DNA from: Bacillota bacterium
GTDB lineage: Bacteria > Bacillota > Clostridia > Lachnospirales > Lachnospiraceae
DNA: 64,000 nucleotides
Direction: 5' to 3'
NCBI GenBank assembly: GCA_023391695.1
Contig: JAEWAK010000036.1
Coordinates: forward strand, 1-64,000
The translations under genes and the position numbers were made by a program. Under the pieces are notes generated by a model. The model was not told the DNA's origin. It ran no database searches and saw only the letters and a list, made by a program, of their open reading frames with translations. Shown piece after piece: positions 17,766 through 24,962 of this stretch (position 1 is its first letter; every line of letters begins with the position of its first letter).

Positions 17766-19348
17766 TTCTTTGGTTCTCCTTCTTTCGGGTAAAGAAATTT
17801 TTTCCGGTTAAACTGCCTGGCCCTGATTATGAATACCGTAAATAATGCGGAGGAAACCAGGACGATTAAGATCAATATTTCATTCAAACCTTTTAAGTCC
17901 ATTGCAATCCAGTGGAATACACCGTTGTCATAATCATAATTATTCTCATATTCAAAAGGGGTATAATCCAGGGTCACTTTTTTATTATTCAGATATACCT
18001 GCCCGTTTAGCGTATACAGGTATAAGCTGTTGCCGTAAACGGTGTTATCCACTTCCCAGAGGCTTTTTAAAGGAACTCCGGAAGCCCTTTTTTCATCGAT
18101 CTGTTCTTTTATGGTATTAAAATCATTATTTAAATCAATGTAAGTGGCCGTGGAATGAACCATAATCTGACTGCTTAACAGTTCGTCCAGATGGATGGAG
18201 GAACCGATCATATTGTGTCCGTCACTGTAGATGGTATTAAACCGCTCCGACAAATCTATGGACACTGCCGCATCGTCTTTATACCAAAAGATGGTGGAAT
18301 AACGCCGTATTATTTCCCGGCTGGTATCCGTAAACATAAAGCTCTCCGGTACCTGTATGCCTAAGGGATAGACCCCGTAATTGGCATAGGCTTCCGTTGC
18401 AATGGTAAGATATTCCCAGATCTGGTCCACATTACCGCCTTCCTGCAGGGTAATCGGGGTATGCATGATAACGGCACCCCCGTTAGCCTGGGCATACCTT
18501 AACACCTCACAGAAACGTTCCATGGCGGGATATTCCCCATTCTCATAGACAGGCATGACGGACAGGATATAGGGAAGTTTATTTTTTATAAAATAATCCA
18601 CGATTTCCAGGAGCTGTTCCGGGGGAGTAAAGGGATATACTTCATTTAATACAATGTATTGGGCATAAGCATGGGGTTGGCCGTTGTAAGGCCAAAGCCA
18701 TCTTGCAGTTTCATTGGTAAAAGAGGCCAGGATCAGGGAATCCCCAAAATCCGTGGAGGGCATATACAAAAAAGAACCATATCTGGAATACAGGCCTGCG
18801 GACCGGCCGGCTACGGTAATCGTCCCGCTTTCATAGGTAAAAGCACCGTTTAGCAGAACACCGTCCTCCAGATTTATCAGGGTATCATAACTTCTGTTAT
18901 CCTTAAATCCATATTCCACCGATGCCACCGCGTCCGAAAACCGGCTGGACGTAAAATCATATCCTTTCTCCGTAATATAATCCGTAATACCTCCGCTTCC
19001 GATAAGGAAAACAGCCTTATCGGAATCTGCCAGTGCGGTCATAAACGTCTTTAAGTCACCCTTCAAATCATAACATATAATATGGTCATAATCTTTAAGG
19101 ACAGGACTGCTTTCATTAACGGGAGCAAAAACCACACTGTGCTGCAGATAGGTCAAGGCCTCTACAATGGACTGTACACCTGCCATTTCTTCACTGGTCG
19201 GATTGTTATTATATACAATGAGCATTTCCGCCGGCTTTAAAGGGGCTGCTTGCGTATCCTCCCCCCTTGCCTGCATGGGAACGGACAGGCTTAATACCGT
19301 TAAGACCAGACAAACAATAACCTTTTTAAACATCATACTGGAGCTCAC
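17762..19348 (-). CDS. DUF2334 (YdaL-like) membrane-anchored protein
   Basis: A 528-residue protein with a signal sequence, an N-terminal region of flavodoxin-like look (MLIVYNNNPTSEEMAGVQS), a central DUF2334 domain related to polysaccharide deacetylases (about 210-400) and a C-terminal membrane helix. The DUF2334 His motif IMHTP is present, but the stretch that usually reads as an Asp-containing metal site reads VLNEVYP here, so deacetylase activity is doubtful. The start could be GTG at 19348 or either of two ATGs at 19336 and 19333; no candidate has a strong ribosome site, and all overlap the end of the preceding gene, suggesting translational coupling. YdaL is the matching member of the Bacillus operon. 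Confidence 0.82.
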   Translation of the reverse strand: MSSSMMFKKVIVCLVLTVLSLSVPMQARGEDTQAAPLKPAEMLIVYNNNPTSEEMAGVQSIVEALTYLQHSVVFAPVNESSPVLKDYDHIICYDLKGDLKTFMTALADSDKAVFLIGSGGITDYITEKGYDFTSSRFSDAVASVEYGFKDNRSYDTLINLEDGVLLNGAFTYESGTITVAGRSAGLYSRYGSFLYMPSTDFGDSLILASFTNETARWLWPYNGQPHAYAQYIVLNEVYPFTPPEQLLEIVDYFIKNKLPYILSVMPVYENGEYPAMERFCEVLRYAQANGGAVIMHTPITLQEGGNVDQIWEYLTIATEAYANYGVYPLGIQVPESFMFTDTSREIIRRYSTIFWYKDDAAVSIDLSERFNTIYSDGHNMIGSSIHLDELLSSQIMVHSTATYIDLNNDFNTIKEQIDEKRASGVPLKSLWEVDNTVYGNSLYLYTLNGQVYLNNKKVTLDYTPFEYENNYDYDNGVFHWIAMDLKGLNEILILIVLVSSALFTVFIIRARQFNRKKFLYPKEGEPKK

Positions 19349-20204
19349 TTTCTACTTTTTGCTTATAACCGATGACATCTTTTTCATATTTTGCTTCCTC
19401 GTATTCCAGATAGGCAAATTGAAAATCCAGCTTAATGGTCTTATTTTCGATTATTTCAGATGCGGCATCTTTGGAACTTAAATTGAATTTCATACGGTTC
19501 TTTACTATTTCCGCACCTTTGCCGTCACATAAAAGGATCATGGCAAGGGTTCCTTTGTCATCAATGGCATATACTTTGTCTTCCACCCTGAGTGTTTCCT
19601 GGACCAGGGCCGCAATTTTTTGTTTCAGCATATTATAGTTATTTCTGCCAAGTATTTTCTTAAGTTCCGGTTCATACTTAAGTTTTATGATCATGAGGGT
19701 AATCTCTGTCTTTTTTCTGCTGGCTAAGGCTATGGATGACTGGAGGTCCAAATACAGGCTTTTTAAATTATACAGGCCGGTTAAGGGATCAATTAAAACC
19801 AGGTCTTCTACCTGATCCCGTAAGATACCGATCTCCGTTTCGATTTTAATGCTTCTCTGGATAAAGAGTATCATGGCACCAACGGTGATTAAGGGATAAA
19901 GCAGCCAGATATAGTCGGTTGGCTCTATGGCTGTGCCCATAGTATAGTTTGAAAATATTTTATATGCCGTATAAACCACTACCTGAAGCCCGGCACATAC
20001 GATGCCGGATATGATTAAGCGGTAGGCGGCCAGCATAACGGCAGTAAAGGTAACCAGGAGCATGAAGGTATATTCCAGCTTCTTTTCCCTTTCGGCAAGG
20101 GACAAAAGGATTGTCCCGGAAAAAAGGCAGATTAACAGCAGTAACATCCCCAAATCTTCCATTACATAACCTGTTGATTTTTTATCCGGTACTTTATATT
20201 CCAA
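19326..20204 (-). CDS. Degenerate GGDEF protein, YdaK/PssE-like c-di-GMP receptor
   Basis: A 292-residue protein with about three to four membrane helices (about 18-36, 46-78, 98-116) and a C-terminal GGDEF-type domain (about 130-290). DPLTGLYN at 139-146 is the usual domain entry. The catalytic GGDEF position reads DDKGT (215-219), so diguanylate cyclase activity should be lost. Five residues before it RVED (206-209) preserves the RxxD I-site that binds c-di-GMP. This pattern is known for Bacillus YdaK and Listeria PssE, the receptors that switch on the linked synthase. TTG start with GGGAGGG eight bases upstream, one base after the preceding stop. Confidence 0.88.
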   Translation of the reverse strand: MEYKVPDKKSTGYVMEDLGMLLLLICLFSGTILLSLAEREKKLEYTFMLLVTFTAVMLAAYRLIISGIVCAGLQVVVYTAYKIFSNYTMGTAIEPTDYIWLLYPLITVGAMILFIQRSIKIETEIGILRDQVEDLVLIDPLTGLYNLKSLYLDLQSSIALASRKKTEITLMIIKLKYEPELKKILGRNNYNMLKQKIAALVQETLRVEDKVYAIDDKGTLAMILLCDGKGAEIVKNRMKFNLSSKDAASEIIENKTIKLDFQFAYLEYEEAKYEKDVIGYKQKVESELQYDV

Positions 20205-20205
20205 T

Positions 20206-21744
20206 CTATTTTCCCTCCCGTTCCTGAAGAATGTCTAACTTGCTTAACAAGTCCGCTGCTGTAAAATACAATATCACATCCAGGGCAGCTCCCAGTAAAA
20301 ATCCATGCTGGGTTATTTCGGCATCCCCGCTCATGATAATTGTAATGACTGCCTGTGTAATGCCGATTCCTGCCGTAATTATCACCGTCTCTGCCATAAG
20401 CTGGGAATCCTTTAAAGGATTCCTGTTTGACCCGGGCTGTGTTCCTCTTCCATAAAAAACAAAAGAGATAATCAGTAAAAGAATCAGGTATCCGATAGTT
20501 TTTGGCATTGACCTTTCCTTAAAGTTGCTCCAGCCGGACCAGAACAGGCTTTTTGCCATCCGGGGCATCCCGGCGCTCATTTCGTAATTGCCGCAGTAGC
20601 TTCTTCTTAAATTCGTTACGCCCTTTACGGCTATATCCATCATCCTTATGAAATTTCCCGGGTGCTTTACATAATACAGGCTGATATCATAGGGTGAATA
20701 TTTATCATAAAACCCTTCATACAAGACTTTTGTATCCGACGTAACCAAAGGATAATAATCATAGGCAGAGGTATTAGCCAGTACGGAATAGGAACTGTTA
20801 ATGCCGAATTCCTCCAGGGCTTTTTCCGGATTTTCGGCCTGGAACAGTACTCCTCTGGTCATGGAGTGGTATTTACTGGTAATGGAGAAATCCGGTTCCA
20901 GTTTATATAGAGATATAAATCCGGAAATGCTTAATATAAGTGCATACAGGATGCAGTTCAGTTTCCAGGCCAGCCCCTTATCAAGGAAAATTGCCCTGAG
21001 GAAAAAGCCGGCGATCAGAATACCAATGATACCGCACTGCTGCCTTGACAGGCTGAACGGAATTCCCACAAGCATTAATGAAAATAGCTTTAAAAAGCTA
21101 TTTCCCTTTCGCAAAGAACATATGATTACCGCCGTATAGAGCAGGCAGATAAGCCACAGGGCTTCCGGATAAAGGGAAGCGGAATAGGTAAGATAGGTAA
21201 TATCACCAAATATCAATACCCCGAATACCAGGATCACAATTGCTTCGGAAAAATTAGAAACTCTTATGCAGGCCTGCTTGACCAGGCTATATACGGCCGG
21301 CAGAAAAAAGATACCATACAGGGCTGCGAGAAAACGGATATCAAAATAACCGTCTTTTGTAAATATACGATCCAGGAATATGGCGCTTTTTATAAATATT
21401 TCCTGGGAATTTCCGATACCCGATACAGATTTTACGTTATCCAGCTTATATATTCTTATATAATAATTGTTATAGATATCCGCCGTGTCCTCCTGTATAT
21501 AAGACAGGCCGGACTGTTCCATTACTTTATAAAACGTTCCGTCATCCGCAACTCCCAGATAAGGAGGTGTGAATATTGCAATTACCCATAGAAAGCCGAC
21601 TATAATTGCGGCAGACAGGCCGATCATCCGGGGAGAATACTTATCTTTCATCTTCCGGTTCAAAAGCTGCCTTTTCCGGAACAGATACTGAAAACCCAAT
21701 ATTATCTTACTTAGTATGAAAACCGTGTGTTTTTTTATTTTCAT
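20206..21744 (-). CDS. Polytopic GT-C-like membrane protein
   Basis: Integral membrane protein of 512 residues with about 10-11 helices. The first outer loop carries VADDGTFYK (Asp67, Asp68), the place and kind of acidic motif seen in GT-C glycosyltransferases. It lies directly downstream of a GtrB-like gene. GtrB proteins make polyprenyl-phosphate sugars that GT-C partners use outside the membrane. Start chosen at MKIKKH, where AGGAG lies six bases upstream; an earlier in-frame ATG at 21765 has no such site. No specific family name can be given. A second GT-C protein is encoded at the end of the same operon. Confidence 0.75.
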   Translation of the reverse strand: MKIKKHTVFILSKIILGFQYLFRKRQLLNRKMKDKYSPRMIGLSAAIIVGFLWVIAIFTPPYLGVADDGTFYKVMEQSGLSYIQEDTADIYNNYYIRIYKLDNVKSVSGIGNSQEIFIKSAIFLDRIFTKDGYFDIRFLAALYGIFFLPAVYSLVKQACIRVSNFSEAIVILVFGVLIFGDITYLTYSASLYPEALWLICLLYTAVIICSLRKGNSFLKLFSLMLVGIPFSLSRQQCGIIGILIAGFFLRAIFLDKGLAWKLNCILYALILSISGFISLYKLEPDFSITSKYHSMTRGVLFQAENPEKALEEFGINSSYSVLANTSAYDYYPLVTSDTKVLYEGFYDKYSPYDISLYYVKHPGNFIRMMDIAVKGVTNLRRSYCGNYEMSAGMPRMAKSLFWSGWSNFKERSMPKTIGYLILLLIISFVFYGRGTQPGSNRNPLKDSQLMAETVIITAGIGITQAVITIIMSGDAEITQHGFLLGAALDVILYFTAADLLSKLDILQEREGK

Positions 21745-21791
21745 GTGTGCTCCTGCTTCAAGCATAGCTCCTTATCCGGAAAAAGCTCTTG

Positions 21792-22763
21792 CTAATTTTT
21801 TTGTGTCCCCTCCTCTTTTTCCTCCAGGACTTTCTCTATAAAATACCGGGGACGCTGTTTTGTTTCCAAAAAGATCTTGCCGATATATTCCCCGATCACA
21901 CCCAGGGATAATAACATCAGCCCGCCGATCGCCCACACGGAAACCGTTATACTGGCCCAGCCTACGATGGTTGCTCCGGTAAAATACCGTACTAATATAT
22001 ATATGAGCATTAAAATACTTAAACTGAAAATAAAAATGCCAAGAGCAGAAATCAGCCGGATCGGTTTTATACTAAAGGAGGTAATTCCATCCCAGGCAAA
22101 AGAAAGCATTTTTTTGACCGGATATTTACTCTCTCCGGCAAAACGCTCCTTTCTTTCGTAAGTTACAAAATCTGTCCGGTAACCGATCATGGGGATGATA
22201 CCCCTTAAAAATAAGTTAACTTCCCGGAATTCACTTAAGCCTTCTATGGCCCGTCTGCTCATCAGCCTGTAATCGGCGTGGTTATAAACCGTATTGGCAC
22301 CCAGAAATTTCATGAGCCGATAAAAACTTTCCGCCGTAAACCGCTTAAAAAAAGTATCCTTTTCTCTGCTGTTGCGGACACCGTACACAATATCACAGCC
22401 TTCGCAATACTTTTCAATCATTTCATCCACGGCATCAATATCATCCTGCAGATCCGCATCCATGGTGATTACAAAATCCGCATGTTCTTTTACCGTTAAG
22501 AGTCCTGCCAGTAAGGAATTCTGATGCCCTTTATTGCTGCTTAAGTTAATTCCCGTAAAAATATTGTCTTTGTCATGTAAATCCCGGATGATCTTCCAGG
22601 TACCGTCGGTGGAACCGTCATTTACAAAAACAGCACGGCTTCTTTCGCCTATTTTCCCGCACCTTTTTAACTGGTCCAATTTCGCTTTTATCTGTGCTGC
22701 TGTCTCCGGCAAAACTTCCTGTTCATTATAACAGGGAATTACAATATATAAAATATTTTTCAT
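21792..22763 (-). CDS. GtrB/dolichyl-phosphate-type glycosyltransferase
   Basis: A 323-residue enzyme of the GT2 DPM1/GtrB group. The catalytic domain (about 1-230) has VIPCYNEQEVLPET, the nucleotide site VFVNDGSTDGTW and the metal motif DADLQDD. Two membrane helices follow (about 238-262 and 270-298). Such enzymes move glucose, galactose or a similar sugar from UDP-sugar to undecaprenyl phosphate. It is the first gene of the polysaccharide operon, 66 bases from the predicted transcription start. The sugar cannot be read from sequence. Confidence 0.9.
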   Translation of the reverse strand: MKNILYIVIPCYNEQEVLPETAAQIKAKLDQLKRCGKIGERSRAVFVNDGSTDGTWKIIRDLHDKDNIFTGINLSSNKGHQNSLLAGLLTVKEHADFVITMDADLQDDIDAVDEMIEKYCEGCDIVYGVRNSREKDTFFKRFTAESFYRLMKFLGANTVYNHADYRLMSRRAIEGLSEFREVNLFLRGIIPMIGYRTDFVTYERKERFAGESKYPVKKMLSFAWDGITSFSIKPIRLISALGIFIFSLSILMLIYILVRYFTGATIVGWASITVSVWAIGGLMLLSLGVIGEYIGKIFLETKQRPRYFIEKVLEEKEEGTQKN

Positions 22764-22835
22764 ACTTTATGGCTCCCTTATCGTAGTTTACCTTAGCAAT
22801 TTACAATTTTAAACAAAAAACTAATATTTATGCTA

Positions 22836-22864
22836 ATTATACTGATTTGTAAAAACAAAGTCAA
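22836..22864 (-). promoter_or_regulatory. Sigma-A promoter of the Pss-like operon
   Basis: On the minus strand TTGACT and TATAAT are separated by exactly 17 bases. Transcription would start near 22829, about 66 bases before the GtrB-like gene. No other promoter this strong was noticed further down the operon. Confidence 0.8.
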
Positions 22865-22972
22865 CGGAATTACGGAAATAATTAATGGAAAACCAGTGCT
22901 GTTTTCCATAGTTTTGTACAATTTTAGGAAGTGTATCCAACTTTATATTATTTTGTATAAAACAGAATATAT

Positions 22973-23012
22973 AAAGGGCCTCCCCTGGCATGCTCCCGGA
23001 AGACCCTCATTC
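22973..23012 (-). terminator. Probable terminator of the UDP-glucose dehydrogenase gene
   Basis: On the minus strand GAGGGTCTTCC can pair, with mismatches, with GGAGGCCC ahead of TTTATATA. A second small pairing CCGGGAGC..CC lies within. The stem is imperfect, so the call is moderate. Confidence 0.45.
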
Positions 23013-23066
23013 TATTTTGCTACCCATTTCTGACTTTAAATTAACGGCATGAATCTCTAAACCTTG

Positions 23067-23085
23067 GTCAAAGCGGATATCTCAA
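23067..23085. repeat. Dispersed repeat B, partial copy
   Basis: GTCAAAGCGGATATCTC matches the left arm of the palindrome at 10231. The right arm is missing, replaced by repeat C. Confidence 0.5.
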
Positions 23086-23088
23086 GCC

Positions 23089-23120
23089 GTTACAATTCAG
23101 CCGTAAAGCTGACCTGTGAC
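23089..23120. repeat. Dispersed hairpin repeat C, copy 1
   Basis: GTTACAATTCAGC pairs imperfectly with GCTGACCTGTGAC. It directly abuts the stop codon of the dehydrogenase gene. The same hairpin abuts the stop codon at 27946. Confidence 0.55.
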
Positions 23121-23121
23121 C

Positions 23122-24288
23122 TCAATCCCTTCCATATAAATCCCTGGTATATACTTTGTCCTGCAGGCCGTTTATTTCCTCCGACCAACGGTTTGCCACG
23201 ATCACATCCGATACTTGTTTAAATTCTTCCAGCTCCTTAATCACTCTGGAATTGAAAAAATATTCTTCATTTAAGGCAGGTTCATAAACCACCACTTCAA
23301 TCCCCTTTGCTTTCAGCCGTTTCATGATGCCCTGAATGGAGGACTGCCTGAAATTATCCGAATCCATTTTCATGGTCAGCCGGAAAATACCTACCACTTT
23401 CGGGTTCCTTAAAAGGATACGTTCCGCTATATGGTCTTTCCTGGTCCGGTTGGCGTCTACGATTGCCCCGATTATATTATTGGGTACATCAAAGTAATTC
23501 GCCAGCAGCTGTTTGGTATCCTTTGGCAGGCAGTATCCGCCGTAGCCAAAGGAAGGATTGTTATAATGGCTGCCTATTCTCGGATCAAGGCATACTCCCT
23601 CAATAATCTGCCCGGAGTTAAGTCCCCTGACTTCCGCATAGGTATCCAGTTCATTAAAATAAGCGACCCGAAGTGCAAGATATGTATTGGCAAACAATTT
23701 AATGGCTTCCGCTTCCGTTGAATTGGTAAATAAAACGGGTATGTCCTCCTTTAGGGCCCCTTCGGCTAAAAGCCCTGCAAATATCCTGGCCCGTTCGGAC
23801 TGTTCCCCCACTATAATGCGGGAAGGATATAAATTATCGTATAAAGCTCTTCCTTCCCTTAAGAATTCCGGTGAAAACAAGATATTGTCCGTTTCAAACA
23901 TGGCCTTTACTTTTTCTGTATAACCAACCGGTACCGTTGACTTAATCACCATGACCGCATCCGGGCTAATGGACAGGACATTGGCAATTACCGCTTCTAC
24001 AGTCCTTGTATTAAAATAATTTTTAACCGGGTCATAATTGGTGGGAGTGGAGATTATTACATAGTCCGCCTCCTTATAGGCTTTATAGGCATCTGTCGTG
24101 GCAGTTAAATTTAACTCCCTCTCAGACAGGTATTCTTCTATTTCCTTATCAATAATAGGAGATTTCCTGTTATTGATCAAATCCACTTTTTCCTGAATAA
24201 TGTCTAACGCCGTGACTTCATTTCCCTGGGCTAATAATACCGCATTCGATAGTCCCACATAACCGGTTCCCGCTATTGTAATTTTCAT
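23122..24288 (-). CDS. ugd: UDP-glucose 6-dehydrogenase
   Basis: A cytoplasmic NAD-dependent enzyme of 388 residues that oxidises UDP-glucose to UDP-glucuronate. The N-terminal Rossmann motif is GTGYVGLSNA. VIISTPTNYD and the catalytic-cysteine motif YGGYCLPKDTKQ are typical of the family, and the C-terminal domain is complete. Start at MKITIAG, with GGGAGGT six bases upstream; a longer frame to 24336 has no ribosome site. It has its own promoter and terminator. Its product can feed the UDP-glucuronate epimerase of the capsule cluster (31.9-33.0 kb). Confidence 0.96.
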   Translation of the reverse strand: MKITIAGTGYVGLSNAVLLAQGNEVTALDIIQEKVDLINNRKSPIIDKEIEEYLSERELNLTATTDAYKAYKEADYVIISTPTNYDPVKNYFNTRTVEAVIANVLSISPDAVMVIKSTVPVGYTEKVKAMFETDNILFSPEFLREGRALYDNLYPSRIIVGEQSERARIFAGLLAEGALKEDIPVLFTNSTEAEAIKLFANTYLALRVAYFNELDTYAEVRGLNSGQIIEGVCLDPRIGSHYNNPSFGYGGYCLPKDTKQLLANYFDVPNNIIGAIVDANRTRKDHIAERILLRNPKVVGIFRLTMKMDSDNFRQSSIQGIMKRLKAKGIEVVVYEPALNEEYFFNSRVIKELEEFKQVSDVIVANRWSEEINGLQDKVYTRDLYGRD

Positions 24289-24362
24289 ATCTGACCTCCC
24301 GAATTCCCGTAAATTATAATAAACCGTTTTCACCAATGAATCTGAATGAATTAACTCATTTA

Positions 24363-24391
24363 ATTATATCGTACTCTTTTTTCGGTTACAA
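24363..24391 (-). promoter_or_regulatory. Promoter of the dehydrogenase gene
   Basis: TTGTAA and TATAAT with a 17-base spacer on the minus strand. The predicted transcript begins about 70 bases before the start codon. Confidence 0.7.
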
Positions 24392-24684
24392 ACAAATTTT
24401 ACATATTTTTCTAATTTTAATTCAACATGAAATGACAGGAAATATCACGTTTTTTTACATTTCGATTTTACTCAATTACTATAATAAGATTTATTTGCTT
24501 ATAATATTTTAAGTAAAAGTAAATTCTTTATAATTTTCAGGTGAAACTATAAATTAATGGGAGGAACGGGTAAACTATAGAATTTCCAGTTCATGACAAA
24601 GCTTTTGCCGCACCATTTTAAATTTCTGTGGCATAATTTATTTTATAAGACAATTTATTAGCATCTTTTGTAGTACTGTTCTAA

Positions 24685-24713
24685 TTGTTGCAATTTATTA
24701 TTAATGTTATACT
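24685..24713 (+). promoter_or_regulatory. Promoter of the mini-ORF array and nucleotidyltransferase
   Basis: TTGTTG and TATACT with a 17-base spacer. Transcription would begin near 24720, about 26 bases before the first TTG of the repeat array and just ahead of its GGAGG. Confidence 0.6.
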
Positions 24714-24745
24714 ATCTGTAATTCTCCCATTCGGAGGTATATAGG

Positions 24746-24820
24746 TTGAAAAAACAAAGGCAGTTTTTTCAACATCCTGATTTATATGTGCGTCAGGCGC
24801 ACAGATGGGAGTTAGGTTGA
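24746..24820 (+). CDS. Candidate mini-ORF 1 of the repeat array (24 aa)
   Basis: TTG start with GGAGG eight bases upstream. The peptide begins MKKQRQFFQHPD and ends QAHRWELG. The stop TGA overlaps the TTG of the next unit (TTGA), the layout of translational coupling. It has no signal sequence or known motif and is basic and aromatic. Expression is unproved. Confidence 0.4.
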   Translation: MKKQRQFFQHPDLYVRQAHRWELG

Positions 24821-24891
24821 AAAAACAAAGGCAGTTTTTTCAACATCCTGATTTGTACGTGCGTCAGGCGCACAGATGGGAGTTAGGTTGA
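24817..24891 (+). CDS. Candidate mini-ORF 2 of the repeat array (24 aa)
   Basis: Encodes exactly the same peptide as mini-ORF 1. The two nucleotide differences (TTA to TTG, TAT to TAC) are both synonymous, which favours coding. TTG start within the TTGA overlap, with GGGAG from the previous unit as ribosome site. Confidence 0.42.
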   Translation: MKKQRQFFQHPDLYVRQAHRWELG

Positions 24892-24962
24892 AAAACAAAG
24901 GCAGTTTTTTCAACATCCTGATTTATATGTGCGCCAGAGCGCACAGATGGGAGTTAAGATGA
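24888..24962 (+). CDS. Candidate mini-ORF 3, double-frameshifted variant (24 aa)
   Basis: Loss of one A after the start shifts the frame, and an added base about 40 nucleotides later restores it. Only the ends match units 1 and 2 (AHRWEL near the C-terminus). The TGA overlaps the ATG of the nucleotidyltransferase (ATGA), so length and coupling are preserved although the middle sequence is lost. Confidence 0.35.
   Translation: MKNKGSFFNILIYMCARAHRWELR

Larger units (their letters stand above)
22764..23121. other. Intergenic region with operon promoter, terminator and repeats
   Basis: No gene is seen. It contains the operon promoter at 22836-22864, a likely terminator of the dehydrogenase gene at 22973-23012, and repeats B (23067) and C (23089-23120). 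Confidence 0.65.
24289..24745. other. Divergent promoter region
   Basis: An AT-rich region without a gene. It drives the dehydrogenase to the left and the mini-ORF array and nucleotidyltransferase to the right. Each direction has a promoter with a 17-base spacer. Confidence 0.6.
24746..24958 (+). repeat. Three tandem 71-bp repeats
   Basis: Three head-to-tail units begin at 24746, 24817 and 24888 with no spacers. Each has a long hairpin (GTTGAAAAAAC..GTTTTTTCAAC) and a short one (GTGCG..CGCAC), and ends in a ribosome-site-like GGGAGTTA. Units 1 and 2 differ by only two bases. Unit 3 lacks one A in the first hairpin and has one extra base in the second. The last unit leads straight into the nucleotidyltransferase start. 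Relation to other hairpin leaders in the window is possible. Confidence 0.92.

Noticed and set aside
24746..24958. CRISPR array
   Set aside because: The repeats are 71 bp, strictly contiguous and without spacers; only three units and no cas genes.
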